From Pauljensenia sp. (GTDB lineage Bacteria; Actinomycetota; Actinomycetes; Actinomycetales; Actinomycetaceae), in NCBI GenBank assembly GCA_029983625.1, contig JASBZF010000062.1, positions 1 through 9,442 of the forward strand: 9,442 bases of DNA. Direction: 5' to 3'. The notes beneath the pieces were generated by a model, which was not told the DNA's origin, made no database searches, and saw nothing but the letters and a program-made list of their open reading frames with translations. How positions within the stretch are numbered: the stretch's first letter is position 1; each line of letters opens with the position of its first letter. This document shows positions 1 to 5,560 of this stretch, one piece after another. The translations under genes and the position numbers were made by a program.

Positions 1-16
1 CCCCCCCCCCCCCCCC
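1..16. repeat. Terminal poly-C run (probable sequencing artefact)
   Basis: Sixteen consecutive C open the window, followed by A, CC and A. Read outward on the other strand this is poly-G. The next ~100 bases (to about 108) are strongly G-poor and C-rich on the plus strand, i.e. G/T-rich on the outward-reading strand. That pattern fits fading two-colour signal being called as G. I see no coding signal here on either strand. A genuine homopolymer tract cannot be excluded from sequence alone. Confidence 0.75.
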
Positions 17-157
17 ACCATTTGTGTTCCCAAGCCGCCAGTGACTGCTCTTGATGCCCATCACCCCGGCACCGCTACTCACCCGCGACGCCCACCACGC
101 TACCTACATGCGTATTCATAGATGCACAAAGATTGCTTCATGAACTGTTTTGCCTTC

Positions 158-189
158 ATTCTCGGGCAGCTACTTGAAGCTGAGAGAAT
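158..189 (+). other. Hairpin just upstream of a weak small ORF
   Basis: ATTCTC (158-163) pairs with GAGAAT (184-189), and CAGCT (167-171) pairs with AGCTG (178-182) around the loop ACTTGA. A 3/1-nt internal loop separates the two stems. It ends nine bases before an AGAGGTG ribosome-binding-like motif (198-204) that precedes ATG 208. No T-run follows, so it does not look like a terminator. It could be a leader hairpin of the small ORF or chance. Confidence 0.3.
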
Positions 190-207
190 CGAAGAGAAGA
201 GGTGAAA

Positions 208-321
208 ATGTCAGCTAGAGCAGTGACAGTGTGTCCATACTCAGGATTATGGATCAGTGCTGGAAGGCGTATTGAAAGCGAGTTTTTGGCTTGTTTGCGT
301 AAGAAAGTCAGAGTGAATTGA
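208..321 (+). CDS. Possible 37-aa small ORF, unrecognised
   Basis: ATG 208 is preceded by AGAGGTG at 198-204 with about five bases between the GG and the start, which is good spacing. The 37 codons run to TGA 319-321. The product is basic (RR, then KK near the C-terminus), has two Cys and one Trp, and shows no membrane segment. It does not resemble a protein I know. The only support is the ribosome-binding site and the hairpin at 158-189. No gene follows on the same strand, so it would not be a leader peptide of anything visible. It may be spurious. Confidence 0.17.
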   Translation: MSARAVTVCPYSGLWISAGRRIESEFLACLRKKVRVN

Positions 322-411
322 CGGTGATCATGGAACGTGTGAGGGATGCTGAGTCCAAGGGCTGTGAGCAGTCGCTTGCCCGGTGGGCGAGGTGAGAGTG
401 GAATGAAAAAA

Positions 412-430
412 CGCGACGCAGCGCGTCGCG
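412..430 (-). terminator. Rho-independent terminator of the 73-aa gene
   Basis: On the minus strand CGCGACGC (430-423) pairs perfectly with GCGTCGCG (419-412) around a 3-nt loop. Six T follow at once (the A-run 406-411 on the plus strand). This is a classic intrinsic terminator 46 bases past the stop codon of the leftward small membrane-protein gene. Confidence 0.85.
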
Positions 431-439
431 AATCATGCG

Positions 440-463
440 GGGGCGCGCTTCCTTGCGCGCCCC
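440..463. other. Second GC-rich hairpin ahead of the terminator
   Basis: GGGGCGCGC (440-448) pairs perfectly with GCGCGCCCC (455-463) around TTCCTT. It lies between the stop codon at 476 and the terminator at 412-430 and has no T-run on either side. It may protect the 3' end of the small mRNA or act as a tandem terminator. Confidence 0.5.
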
Positions 464-475
464 AGAATTACCGGG

Positions 476-697
476 TCAGTTCTTAGCAGCCGGGGAGATC
501 ACGTAGGTAGCTGCTGCGAAGAAAGCTGCGCTCAGACCAACGAGGGCAGCGATAACGGCGGAAACCGTTGACGAGGCGCTGATAGCTGCGGTAACGCCGA
601 GAACAGCGAGGAGAATAATGGCGAGAACAAGGCCGGTAAGATCCGCAGTTTTTTGCCACGCGGCAGGAGCGAGTTCGGACTTGACGATGTGTTTCAT
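476..697 (-). CDS. 73-aa two-helix small membrane protein
   Basis: The protein has a short amphipathic N-terminus (residues 1-19, with three Lys and one Trp) and then two hydrophobic Ala/Val/Leu-rich stretches, about 20-41 and 45-67, joined by a tight Ser/Thr turn. It ends in a short tail with one Lys. There are no Cys and no known motif. ATG 697 is preceded by a purine-rich AAAGAAG (704-710). A 27-bp perfect palindrome abuts that site, and a strong terminator follows the gene, so it looks like an independently expressed transcription unit. The function is unknown. Size and hydrophobicity would also fit a holin-like peptide, a bacteriocin-like peptide or a small envelope-stress protein, but no maturation, immunity or toxin partner gene lies nearby. 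That it is a real gene is well supported by its flanking signals; any role is a guess. Confidence 0.7.
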   Translation of the reverse strand: MKHIVKSELAPAAWQKTADLTGLVLAIILLAVLGVTAAISASSTVSAVIAALVGLSAAFFAAATYVISPAAKN

Positions 698-710
698 GTG
701 GTTCTTCTTT

Positions 711-737
711 CAGTCAGTGCTTGCGAAGCACTGACTG
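711..737 (-). promoter_or_regulatory. Perfect 12-bp leader hairpin or operator
   Basis: CAGTCAGTGCTT (711-722) and AAGCACTGACTG (726-737) are perfect inverted copies separated by 3 nt. In the leftward mRNA the hairpin ends exactly where the purine-rich ribosome-binding stretch (704-710) of the 73-aa gene begins. There is no T-run after it, so it is not an intrinsic terminator. It could control ribosome access or mRNA stability, or act at DNA level as an operator. Confidence 0.6.
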
Positions 738-822
738 TGCCCCGCACAGCAGCGTGTCAGTTTGCTTTCCTGATGAACTGAAGTCCTGTCTGACCAGGTG
801 TTCATCTGTTCCAGCACTCATC

Positions 823-852
823 AATATAGCAAAGGAGCTGGAACGGAATCCA
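823..852 (-). promoter_or_regulatory. Candidate promoter of the 73-aa gene
   Basis: On the minus strand TATATT (828-823) is a good -10 box. TGGATT 18 bases upstream is a weak -35. Transcription would start near 816, giving a leader of roughly 118 nt that contains the 711-737 hairpin. Read-through from the tRNA-Leu gene on the same strand is an alternative. Confidence 0.3.
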
Positions 853-919
853 CAGGTGCGCACGAAATCACACGGGATGAGACATGAGTTGAGCTGCGCA
901 ATTGCAGGAATCTGCCTCA

Positions 920-945
920 CATGAAGAAAGAGGAAGCAAGCTTCC
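920..945 (-). terminator. Weak terminator after tRNA-Leu
   Basis: GGAAG and CTTCC (within 932-945) form a short stem around a 4-nt loop on the minus strand, starting about 7 bases past the tRNA 3' end. A pyrimidine-rich TCTTTCTTC follows. The stem is short and the T-run interrupted, so termination may be partial. Confidence 0.4.
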
Positions 946-952
946 ACATGCG

Positions 953-1036
953 TGCGCGAGAGGGGAGTTGAACCCCTACCCCATCACTGGGACACGGACC
1001 TGAACCGTGCGCGTCTGCCTATTCCGCCACTCGCGC
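953..1036 (-). tRNA. tRNA-Leu (anticodon CAG)
   Basis: The minus strand folds as a class II tRNA. The acceptor GCGCGAG (1036-1030) pairs with CTCGCGC (960-954), with A at 953 as discriminator base. The anticodon stem CACGG/CCGTG encloses the loop TTCAGGT, with anticodon CAG at 1002-1000. The T arm is AGGGG-TTCAACT-CCCCT. The long variable arm (TCCC...GGGG) and the discriminator A are both typical of leucine tRNAs. CCA is not encoded, as is common in Actinobacteria. It reads CUG codons. Confidence 0.95.
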
Positions 1037-1059
1037 ATGTCAACGAAGACACTGAGAAA

Positions 1060-1088
1060 AGGCTACGGACTCCAGGCGAGCACGTCAA
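1060..1088 (-). promoter_or_regulatory. Promoter of tRNA-Leu
   Basis: On the minus strand TTGACG (1088-1083) is followed after exactly 17 bases by TAGCCT (1065-1060). This is a near-consensus housekeeping-sigma promoter of the kind seen ahead of stable RNA genes. Transcription would start near 1053, about 17 bases before the mature tRNA. Confidence 0.65.
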
Positions 1089-1415
1089 ATGACGACAGCG
1101 ACAAGCCCCTGTCTCAGCTGAAAATCACACAAAGTGGCACAGCTTCTGCCAGGCACATCTTTCACGCAAGCAGGACGAAGACGCAAAAGCAACGCAGACG
1201 CGGCGCAAAAGCTTCACGAAGGAACACCCCCGCCCTCGTCCTTGGAAAAGCTCTCCAGGACTCCTCAATCCTTACAAACCTGGGCCTGTAGTCCTAAAAA
1301 CCGTGTAACAGTGCTGCTCAATGCCCTATTCCGAGTGTTGCGCGCGAGACGAAAGCGCGAATCACAACGTACTCTAGGCCGAGTAAAGTCACTTCAGACA
1401 AAGAGGTCTCTATTC
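1089..1415. other. Intergenic region upstream of the transporter
   Basis: An open frame runs through this stretch in phase with the transporter from 1134, but its translation is Arg/Ser/Lys-rich and unlike any transporter N-terminus. I read it as non-coding leader. The only signals seen are the candidate promoter at 1361-1389 and the ribosome-binding site just before 1416. Confidence 0.55.
1361..1389 (+). promoter_or_regulatory. Candidate promoter of the transporter-kinase operon
   Basis: ATCACA (1361-1366) lies 17 bases before TAAAGT (1384-1389). Each matches the housekeeping consensus at four of six positions. Transcription would start near 1396, giving a 20-nt leader that contains the AAAGAGG ribosome-binding site. 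The match is modest and other starts are possible. Confidence 0.27.
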
Positions 1416-2873
1416 ATGGCACGCTCCCACCGGACCCCTTTCAAGGTCAATCCGCGTTCCGCGACGAACATGACGACGCGCCAGAAGAAAGAAAAAGGCG
1501 GGCTAAGTCCGATCAAACTCTTCGGACAGCTCGGCGCACTCATCGCGATCATCGTCTTTCTTTTCGTTCAGCTCCCCGGACTGAGCGTCGAAGGTTCGCG
1601 AATGTTCGGGATCTTCCTCGCGGCAATCCTCCTGTGGGTCACCGAGGCGATCCCGCTGGCCGCAACCGCCGCCCTCGTGATCTTCCTTGAAGTTCTCCTC
1701 GTTTCCAATAAAGCGCTCCTGCCCATTGGTGAGGAAGCCCCCGCCTACACCACTTTCTTCGGGGCCCTCGCGAACCCCGTCATCATCCTCTTCCTCGGCG
1801 GCTTCATGCTCGCCGACGGTGCGGCAAAGTACAAAGTGGACCGCGCTCTTTCTGCTGTCCTCCTCAAACCCTTCCTCGGGAAACCGCGCCTGACCGTCAT
1901 GGGTGTCATGCTCATTACCGCACTCATGTCCATGTTCATGTCGAATACGGCAACAACTGCGACAATGTTCGCCGTGATGATGCCGGTCATCATGGCACTC
2001 CCCGAAGGCGGAGCGAGGACCGGCATTGCCCTATCAATTCCGGTCGCCGCAAATGTCGGCGGCATGGGAACACCGGTCGGCACACCACCTAACGCAATCG
2101 CCCTCGGCGCCCTCGAAACTGCCGGGATTTCAGTGACCTTCCTTCAATGGATGCTTGCAGCGGTACCGCTTATGCTGATCGTCCTAGCAGTGTCCTGGTT
2201 CTTCATCTCGTGGCGCTACGTGCCAAAAGACGCAAAGTTTGAAATCGACACTTCCGCAAAGTTCGACACGTCTCGCAACGCAAAAATCTTCTACGTTGTC
2301 GCGATCCTCACAATCCTCCTGTGGATGACCGAATCCTTGCATGGAATCTCCTCCAGCATCGTCGGTTTTCTCCCCGTCGTCGCCTTCATGATGACAAAAG
2401 TAATGAACGGCGATGACCTGCGCGCCCTCGACTGGCCTGTCCTCTGGCTCGTTGCCGGTGGCATCGCCCTCGGCTCAGGTGTCGGCTCCACAGGATTGGA
2501 CGCTTGGCTCCTCGGGTCGATCCGCTGGGAAGCAATCCCAACGATCCTCCTTATCTTCACACTCGCCCTCGTCGGATGGGTGACATCGAATGTCATCTCG
2601 CACTCGGCTTCAGCGAACCTCCTCGTACCGATGGGCATGGGACTGGCAATGACAATCTCCACGCCCGCTGCCCAGATCGCAATCGTCCTCGCGCTCGGCT
2701 GCTCGCTCGGCATGTGTCTACCGATCTCAACCCCGCCGAACGCCATCGCCTACTCGACGGGAACCACCGCAACGAAAGACATGCTGATCGTCGGCGTCGT
2801 GGTGGGTGTTGTCGGTGTCCTCCTGCTTGCGTTCATCGCTCCGCTCACCTGGGGTCCGCTCGGAGTGATCTGA
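1416..2873 (+). CDS. DASS/SLC13-family anion (dicarboxylate-type) transporter
   Basis: This is a 485-aa polytopic membrane protein that should import a di- or tricarboxylate or related anion (succinate/malate/citrate class, or sulfate), probably coupled to Na+. The two inverted halves each carry the family hallmarks. The first has Ser-Asn-Thr at 176-178 and GTPPNAIA at 222-229. The second has STPPNAIA at 438-445, preceded by S-H-S at 395-397 where the Ser-Asn-Thr motif normally sits. About eleven hydrophobic segments follow a basic cytoplasmic N-terminus of some 35 residues. ATG 1416 was chosen because AAAGAGG lies 9-10 bases upstream and the length fits the family; ATG 1470 is the alternative, with no good ribosome-binding site. 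The frame stays open to 1134 but that part is not transporter-like. The next gene starts one base after this stop, so transporter and kinase are co-translated. Family is certain; substrate and ion are not. Confidence 0.9.
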   Translation: MARSHRTPFKVNPRSATNMTTRQKKEKGGLSPIKLFGQLGALIAIIVFLFVQLPGLSVEGSRMFGIFLAAILLWVTEAIPLAATAALVIFLEVLLVSNKALLPIGEEAPAYTTFFGALANPVIILFLGGFMLADGAAKYKVDRALSAVLLKPFLGKPRLTVMGVMLITALMSMFMSNTATTATMFAVMMPVIMALPEGGARTGIALSIPVAANVGGMGTPVGTPPNAIALGALETAGISVTFLQWMLAAVPLMLIVLAVSWFFISWRYVPKDAKFEIDTSAKFDTSRNAKIFYVVAILTILLWMTESLHGISSSIVGFLPVVAFMMTKVMNGDDLRALDWPVLWLVAGGIALGSGVGSTGLDAWLLGSIRWEAIPTILLIFTLALVGWVTSNVISHSASANLLVPMGMGLAMTISTPAAQIAIVLALGCSLGMCLPISTPPNAIAYSTGTTATKDMLIVGVVVGVVGVLLLAFIAPLTWGPLGVI

Positions 2874-2874
2874 C

Positions 2875-5043
2875 ATGAGCGAGTCGGACATGGGAGGGAA
2901 TGGCGCTGTGCCGAGGGCGGAAACCCTCGCCTGTGAACAGGTGAAGAGACGCGCCCTCGAACATCACCTAGGGTGTCACCTGCACCTTCTTGTCATCGGT
3001 GATGATTCGAGAGGCTTCACGGGTGCCCTCAGTGAAGACCTCGCGCGTTCCTTTCCTCATGTCTGTCTGGATCGGATCGACGGAGCAGAAGATCTGCGTC
3101 GCTACAACGCCACACTGGCACCGGATGACCACGTTGTCCTGGGAGTAGTGACCTCGGAAGTTGCTGACATTGATGCGGCACTGGAACTCATGGATGAATT
3201 CCCGATCCTGAGTTTCACACGCTGGCTGGTCGTCACGGACGAGACGAGCCATTCGGACCTGTGGAAAGCAACGACCTCAGGCCGACTCTTCTCAGTCCTC
3301 ACAGTCCCCTGGAGGGTTTCGCTTCTGGCCAGTCAAGCGTATTCGGCGATGCTGCGGCACATGCTTGAGGATGGGCGCACCCGAGAACAAATCGTCGAAA
3401 TCCTCGGTGAAGCCCCAGATGTTGCCCTTCGCGGGCCTTTGCTGAAGGGATTAGATCTTTCCGAGGGCGAAGTGGTCCGGCGCCTACTTGGCGGGGTCGA
3501 GAAGGTCTTAGGGCGCAGGCCCCGCCTCCTGGTGCCAGCGGGCACGGAACTCACCGTTCAAGGTCAGCCTGTCGGTGCGGTTCATCTGGTTCTCGAAGGG
3601 CGAGTGTCTTTGCACAGGGACTCGATGCGCGGTGAAGTCCTCGCGCATCACGCCACTTCCGGGCCTCTGATCGGTCTTATCTCTTTAGCGAGAGGTGAGG
3701 ATGCGTTCTTTACAGCGGTCACGACAACACCGACCCGCGTTGTGCGTCTCACGCACGAACAGTTGGAGATCGCACTACTGGAAGAACCGTCACTGACTTC
3801 TCCGCTGGCCGCCTTAGCGATCCAGTCTTTAACCCGTCGGCTCATGCGCGCTGAAGATCTCCACTTGGAGAATGCAATGCTTGCCGCCGACCTGGACACT
3901 CAACGTGAAGCGCTGGAGGTTGCTCTTGAAGATCTGCGGCGCACTCGCGCGGAGCTGGTAGAAAAAGCACGTTTTGCGATGCTCGGTGAGCTGTCCGCAG
4001 GTATTGCTCATGAACTCAACAACCCGGTCACTGCGCTTGCACGTTCTGCTGAACATCTCGGCGAAGACGTTGAGCGGGTGCTCGCCTCCTCGAAAGTCCT
4101 TGAAGCGGCCCGACTGTCAATGCGGGCCGCCCTTAAAGCTCCACCGCGTTCAACCGCGCAGGAACGTGAACTGACGAAAGCTTTTCTTCCTTTCCTTGAC
4201 GGTGATCGGCGCTTAGCGAGAAGGCTCGTCCTCGCGGGCGTGTCCGACCCTGAACAGGCACGAGCGTTGAAAGAAGCGTCTGATGGCGATTGTGAAGTCG
4301 TGGAATCGGGGGCGCGGATCGGCTCATCTTTGCGCGCTGTTCTTGCCGCTGCCGACCGGGTTGTGGATCTGACACGCTCACTGAAAGGATATGCGAGGCC
4401 GGAGGCCGCTGACTTTCACGCTGTGGATGTCGTCGAAGGGATTGATGACGTCCTTCGTCTCACCGCCTATCGGATGCGCGGTATCGACGTAGTGAGGGAG
4501 ATCACTCAAGTGCCGAAGGTTCTTGGTCACGCCTCGAAACTTCAACAGGTGTGGACGAATCTTCTTGTGAACGCCGCAGAAGCTCTTGAGGGTGAACGCG
4601 AAGACCTTGAGGCCCGGCGAGAATTAGGTGAAGAGTGTGTGCCTGCGCGCGGTGAAGCTCCTGCGCAGATCGTGATTTCTGTGAGCGAAAAAGACGCTTT
4701 CCTCCGTGTTGCAATTACAGATAACGGACCGGGAGTTCCCCCCGAAATTGCTGAGAAGATTTTTGAACCACACTTCACGACAAAAGCGGGCCGCGTCTGT
4801 TTCGGCCTTGGCATGGGGATGTCGATTGTGCGTTCCATCGTCAGCGACCACCACGGCACGATGCAGATTCAGTCCGAACCGGGACGGACCGTCATGGTGG
4901 TTTCACTTCCCGTACTCGATGAGTCGTCCACGGGTTCAGAATCAGGAAAACTCGCACAATCAACACAATTTTTAGAATCAGCACGATTACCAGAATCAGT
5001 AAAACTCTCGGAATCACCGAACCGGCCGGAGGAAACACTATGA
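2875..5043 (+). CDS. Multidomain histidine kinase: pseudo-receiver, cNMP-like domain, kinase core
   Basis: This 722-aa kinase without membrane segments should be cytoplasmic. Residues ~35-165 resemble a receiver: acidic pair D43-D44 and T121 are kept, but the phospho-acceptor position is V91 and the switch Lys is V144 (in V-P-W). Residues ~205-330 form a cyclic-nucleotide-binding-type fold, but the cassette around 263-288 lacks the usual Gly-Glu and Arg pattern. A coiled coil (~335-375) leads to the H-box, with H379 in AHELNNP. An enlarged region of about 80 residues follows (~402-485, including RLVLAGVSD). The ATPase then shows N562/N566, D616-NGPG, IFEPHFTTK (629-637) and GLGMG (644-648). 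The tail (690-719) is five 6-residue repeats. ATG 2875 has GGAG nine bases upstream and lies 1 nt after the transporter stop. All autophosphorylation residues are present. The ligand is unknown. The layout resembles kinases paired with receiver-thioredoxin reductase fusions. Confidence 0.9.
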   Translation: MSESDMGGNGAVPRAETLACEQVKRRALEHHLGCHLHLLVIGDDSRGFTGALSEDLARSFPHVCLDRIDGAEDLRRYNATLAPDDHVVLGVVTSEVADIDAALELMDEFPILSFTRWLVVTDETSHSDLWKATTSGRLFSVLTVPWRVSLLASQAYSAMLRHMLEDGRTREQIVEILGEAPDVALRGPLLKGLDLSEGEVVRRLLGGVEKVLGRRPRLLVPAGTELTVQGQPVGAVHLVLEGRVSLHRDSMRGEVLAHHATSGPLIGLISLARGEDAFFTAVTTTPTRVVRLTHEQLEIALLEEPSLTSPLAALAIQSLTRRLMRAEDLHLENAMLAADLDTQREALEVALEDLRRTRAELVEKARFAMLGELSAGIAHELNNPVTALARSAEHLGEDVERVLASSKVLEAARLSMRAALKAPPRSTAQERELTKAFLPFLDGDRRLARRLVLAGVSDPEQARALKEASDGDCEVVESGARIGSSLRAVLAAADRVVDLTRSLKGYARPEAADFHAVDVVEGIDDVLRLTAYRMRGIDVVREITQVPKVLGHASKLQQVWTNLLVNAAEALEGEREDLEARRELGEECVPARGEAPAQIVISVSEKDAFLRVAITDNGPGVPPEIAEKIFEPHFTTKAGRVCFGLGMGMSIVRSIVSDHHGTMQIQSEPGRTVMVVSLPVLDESSTGSESGKLAQSTQFLESARLPESVKLSESPNRPEETL
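4942..5031 (+). repeat. 18-bp tandem repeat coding the kinase tail
   Basis: Five in-phase units of 18 bp start with TCA at 4942, 4960, 4978, 4996 and 5014, each usually preceded by GAA. The protein unit is roughly S-(A/V/G)-(K/R)-L-(P/S/A)-E. Units 3 and 4 are most alike; units 2 and 5 have drifted. The stretch is visibly A-richer than the rest of the gene and uses TTA leucine codons. The final unit runs into the GGAGGA ribosome-binding site (5028-5033) of the next gene. Confidence 0.8.
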
Positions 5044-5510
5044 CACTCACCATCCTTTCCCTTGAAGATGAGGCAGATGTCCGAGAAGCCCTCGAAAGGG
5101 ACCTTGAGGATTTCTGGGGAAAAATCCGACTGGAAGTCGCCGAAGACGTTGACGATGCCTGGGCTGCGCTCGCGGAAGTCGAAGAAGACGGAGATGAACT
5201 TGCCCTCGTGCTCTCCGATCACAGGCTCCCAGGTCGTTCGGGCGTTGATTTCCTTGTCGAACTCGTAAAGAATCCGCGTTTTTCTTCTGCGCGCACGGTT
5301 CTCGTCACCGGCCAAGCGGACCAGGATGACACAATCCGCGCGTTGAATGAGGCGGGCTTGGATCACTACATTGCAAAACCCTGGGATCCTGAAGATCTGC
5401 GCCAGGTGGTGCGCGATCAGTTAACAGAGTTTGTCCTTCAAGAAGGGATTGATCCGCTGCCCTACCTGCCTCTCCTTGATGCTGTTCGCGTGATGGAGTC
5501 CATTCGCTGA
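5040..5510 (+). CDS. Stand-alone response-regulator receiver protein
   Basis: This is a 156-aa single receiver domain, the likely phosphate acceptor of the upstream kinase. The acidic cluster E9-D10-E11, phospho-acceptor D60 (in LSDHRLPG), T90 and K113 (in AKPWDP) are all intact, so it should be phosphorylatable. After the receiver only a helical extension of about 35 residues remains; there is no DNA-binding, enzymatic or diguanylate cyclase domain. Start and kinase stop overlap as ATGA, with GGAGGA six bases upstream, which indicates translational coupling. The strings DHRLPG-x-SGVDFL and ALNEAGLDHYxxKPWDP closely match, from memory, the receiver of fused response regulator/thioredoxin-disulfide reductases, but the reductase half is absent. 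Output is therefore probably through protein contact: with the transporter, with the kinase pseudo-receiver, or with a target elsewhere. Receiver identity is certain; its target is inference. Confidence 0.93.
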   Translation: MTLTILSLEDEADVREALERDLEDFWGKIRLEVAEDVDDAWAALAEVEEDGDELALVLSDHRLPGRSGVDFLVELVKNPRFSSARTVLVTGQADQDDTIRALNEAGLDHYIAKPWDPEDLRQVVRDQLTEFVLQEGIDPLPYLPLLDAVRVMESIR

Positions 5511-5519
5511 GGTCTGAGT

Positions 5520-5560
5520 CGCCGAGTGCGGGGTGTGCCCCGCCCCTTCCCTATTCGGCG
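5520..5560. terminator. Nested hairpin between convergent genes, possible terminator
   Basis: GCGGGG (5528-5533) pairs with CCCCGC (5538-5543) around TGTG. An outer pair CGCCGA (5520-5525) and TCGGCG (5555-5560) can enclose it. It fills the 40-base gap between the receiver stop and the leftward gene's stop at 5551 and even overlaps the latter. No real T-run follows on either strand, so its efficiency as an intrinsic terminator is doubtful. Confidence 0.4.

Larger units (their letters stand above)
17..475. other. Left-end region without a convincing gene
   Basis: All six readings are short and none resembles a known protein. The stretch holds a hairpin at 158-189, a weak 37-codon ORF at 208-321, and two GC-rich hairpins at 412-430 and 440-463 that belong to the end of the leftward gene at 476-697. 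The first ~100 bases are suspect because of the adjoining poly-C end. Nothing else is recognised. Confidence 0.6.
738..952. other. Intergenic stretch between tRNA-Leu and the small gene
   Basis: No protein gene is credible here: the open frames on both strands overlap the hairpins, lack ribosome-binding sites and have Cys/Ser-rich random-looking translations. The stretch holds the candidate leftward promoter at 823-851, the tRNA 3' hairpin at 932-945 and a loose inverted repeat (GATGAAC 772-778 with GTTCATC 800-806). Confidence 0.5.

Noticed and set aside
330..395. 21-codon ORF starting at ATG 330
   Set aside because: No ribosome-binding site, very short and no recognisable character.
476..697. 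Circular bacteriocin precursor
   Set aside because: Size and hydrophobicity fit, but there is no DUF95-type, ATPase or immunity gene beside it and no recognisable precursor motif.
714..947. 77-aa leftward ORF between tRNA-Leu and the small gene
   Set aside because: GTG start without a ribosome-binding site, Cys/Ser-rich random-looking product, and it overlaps the tRNA 3' hairpin, the candidate promoter and the 711-737 palindrome.
953..1036. tRNA-Leu as the attachment site of an integrated element
   Set aside because: No second copy of the tRNA 3' end, no integrase and no foreign-looking genes are visible in the window.
1134..1415. N-terminal extension of the transporter by 94 residues
   Set aside because: The frame is open but the translation is Arg/Ser/Lys-rich, unlike DASS N-termini, and a good ribosome-binding site lies just before 1416.
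4942..5031. CRISPR-like array
   Set aside because: The 18-bp units are in-frame coding repeats with no spacers.
4869..5366. 165-aa leftward ORF across the kinase-receiver junction
   Set aside because: Its repeat-like D-S-E residues are only the complement of the 18-bp tandem repeat; it covers two clear genes on the other strand.
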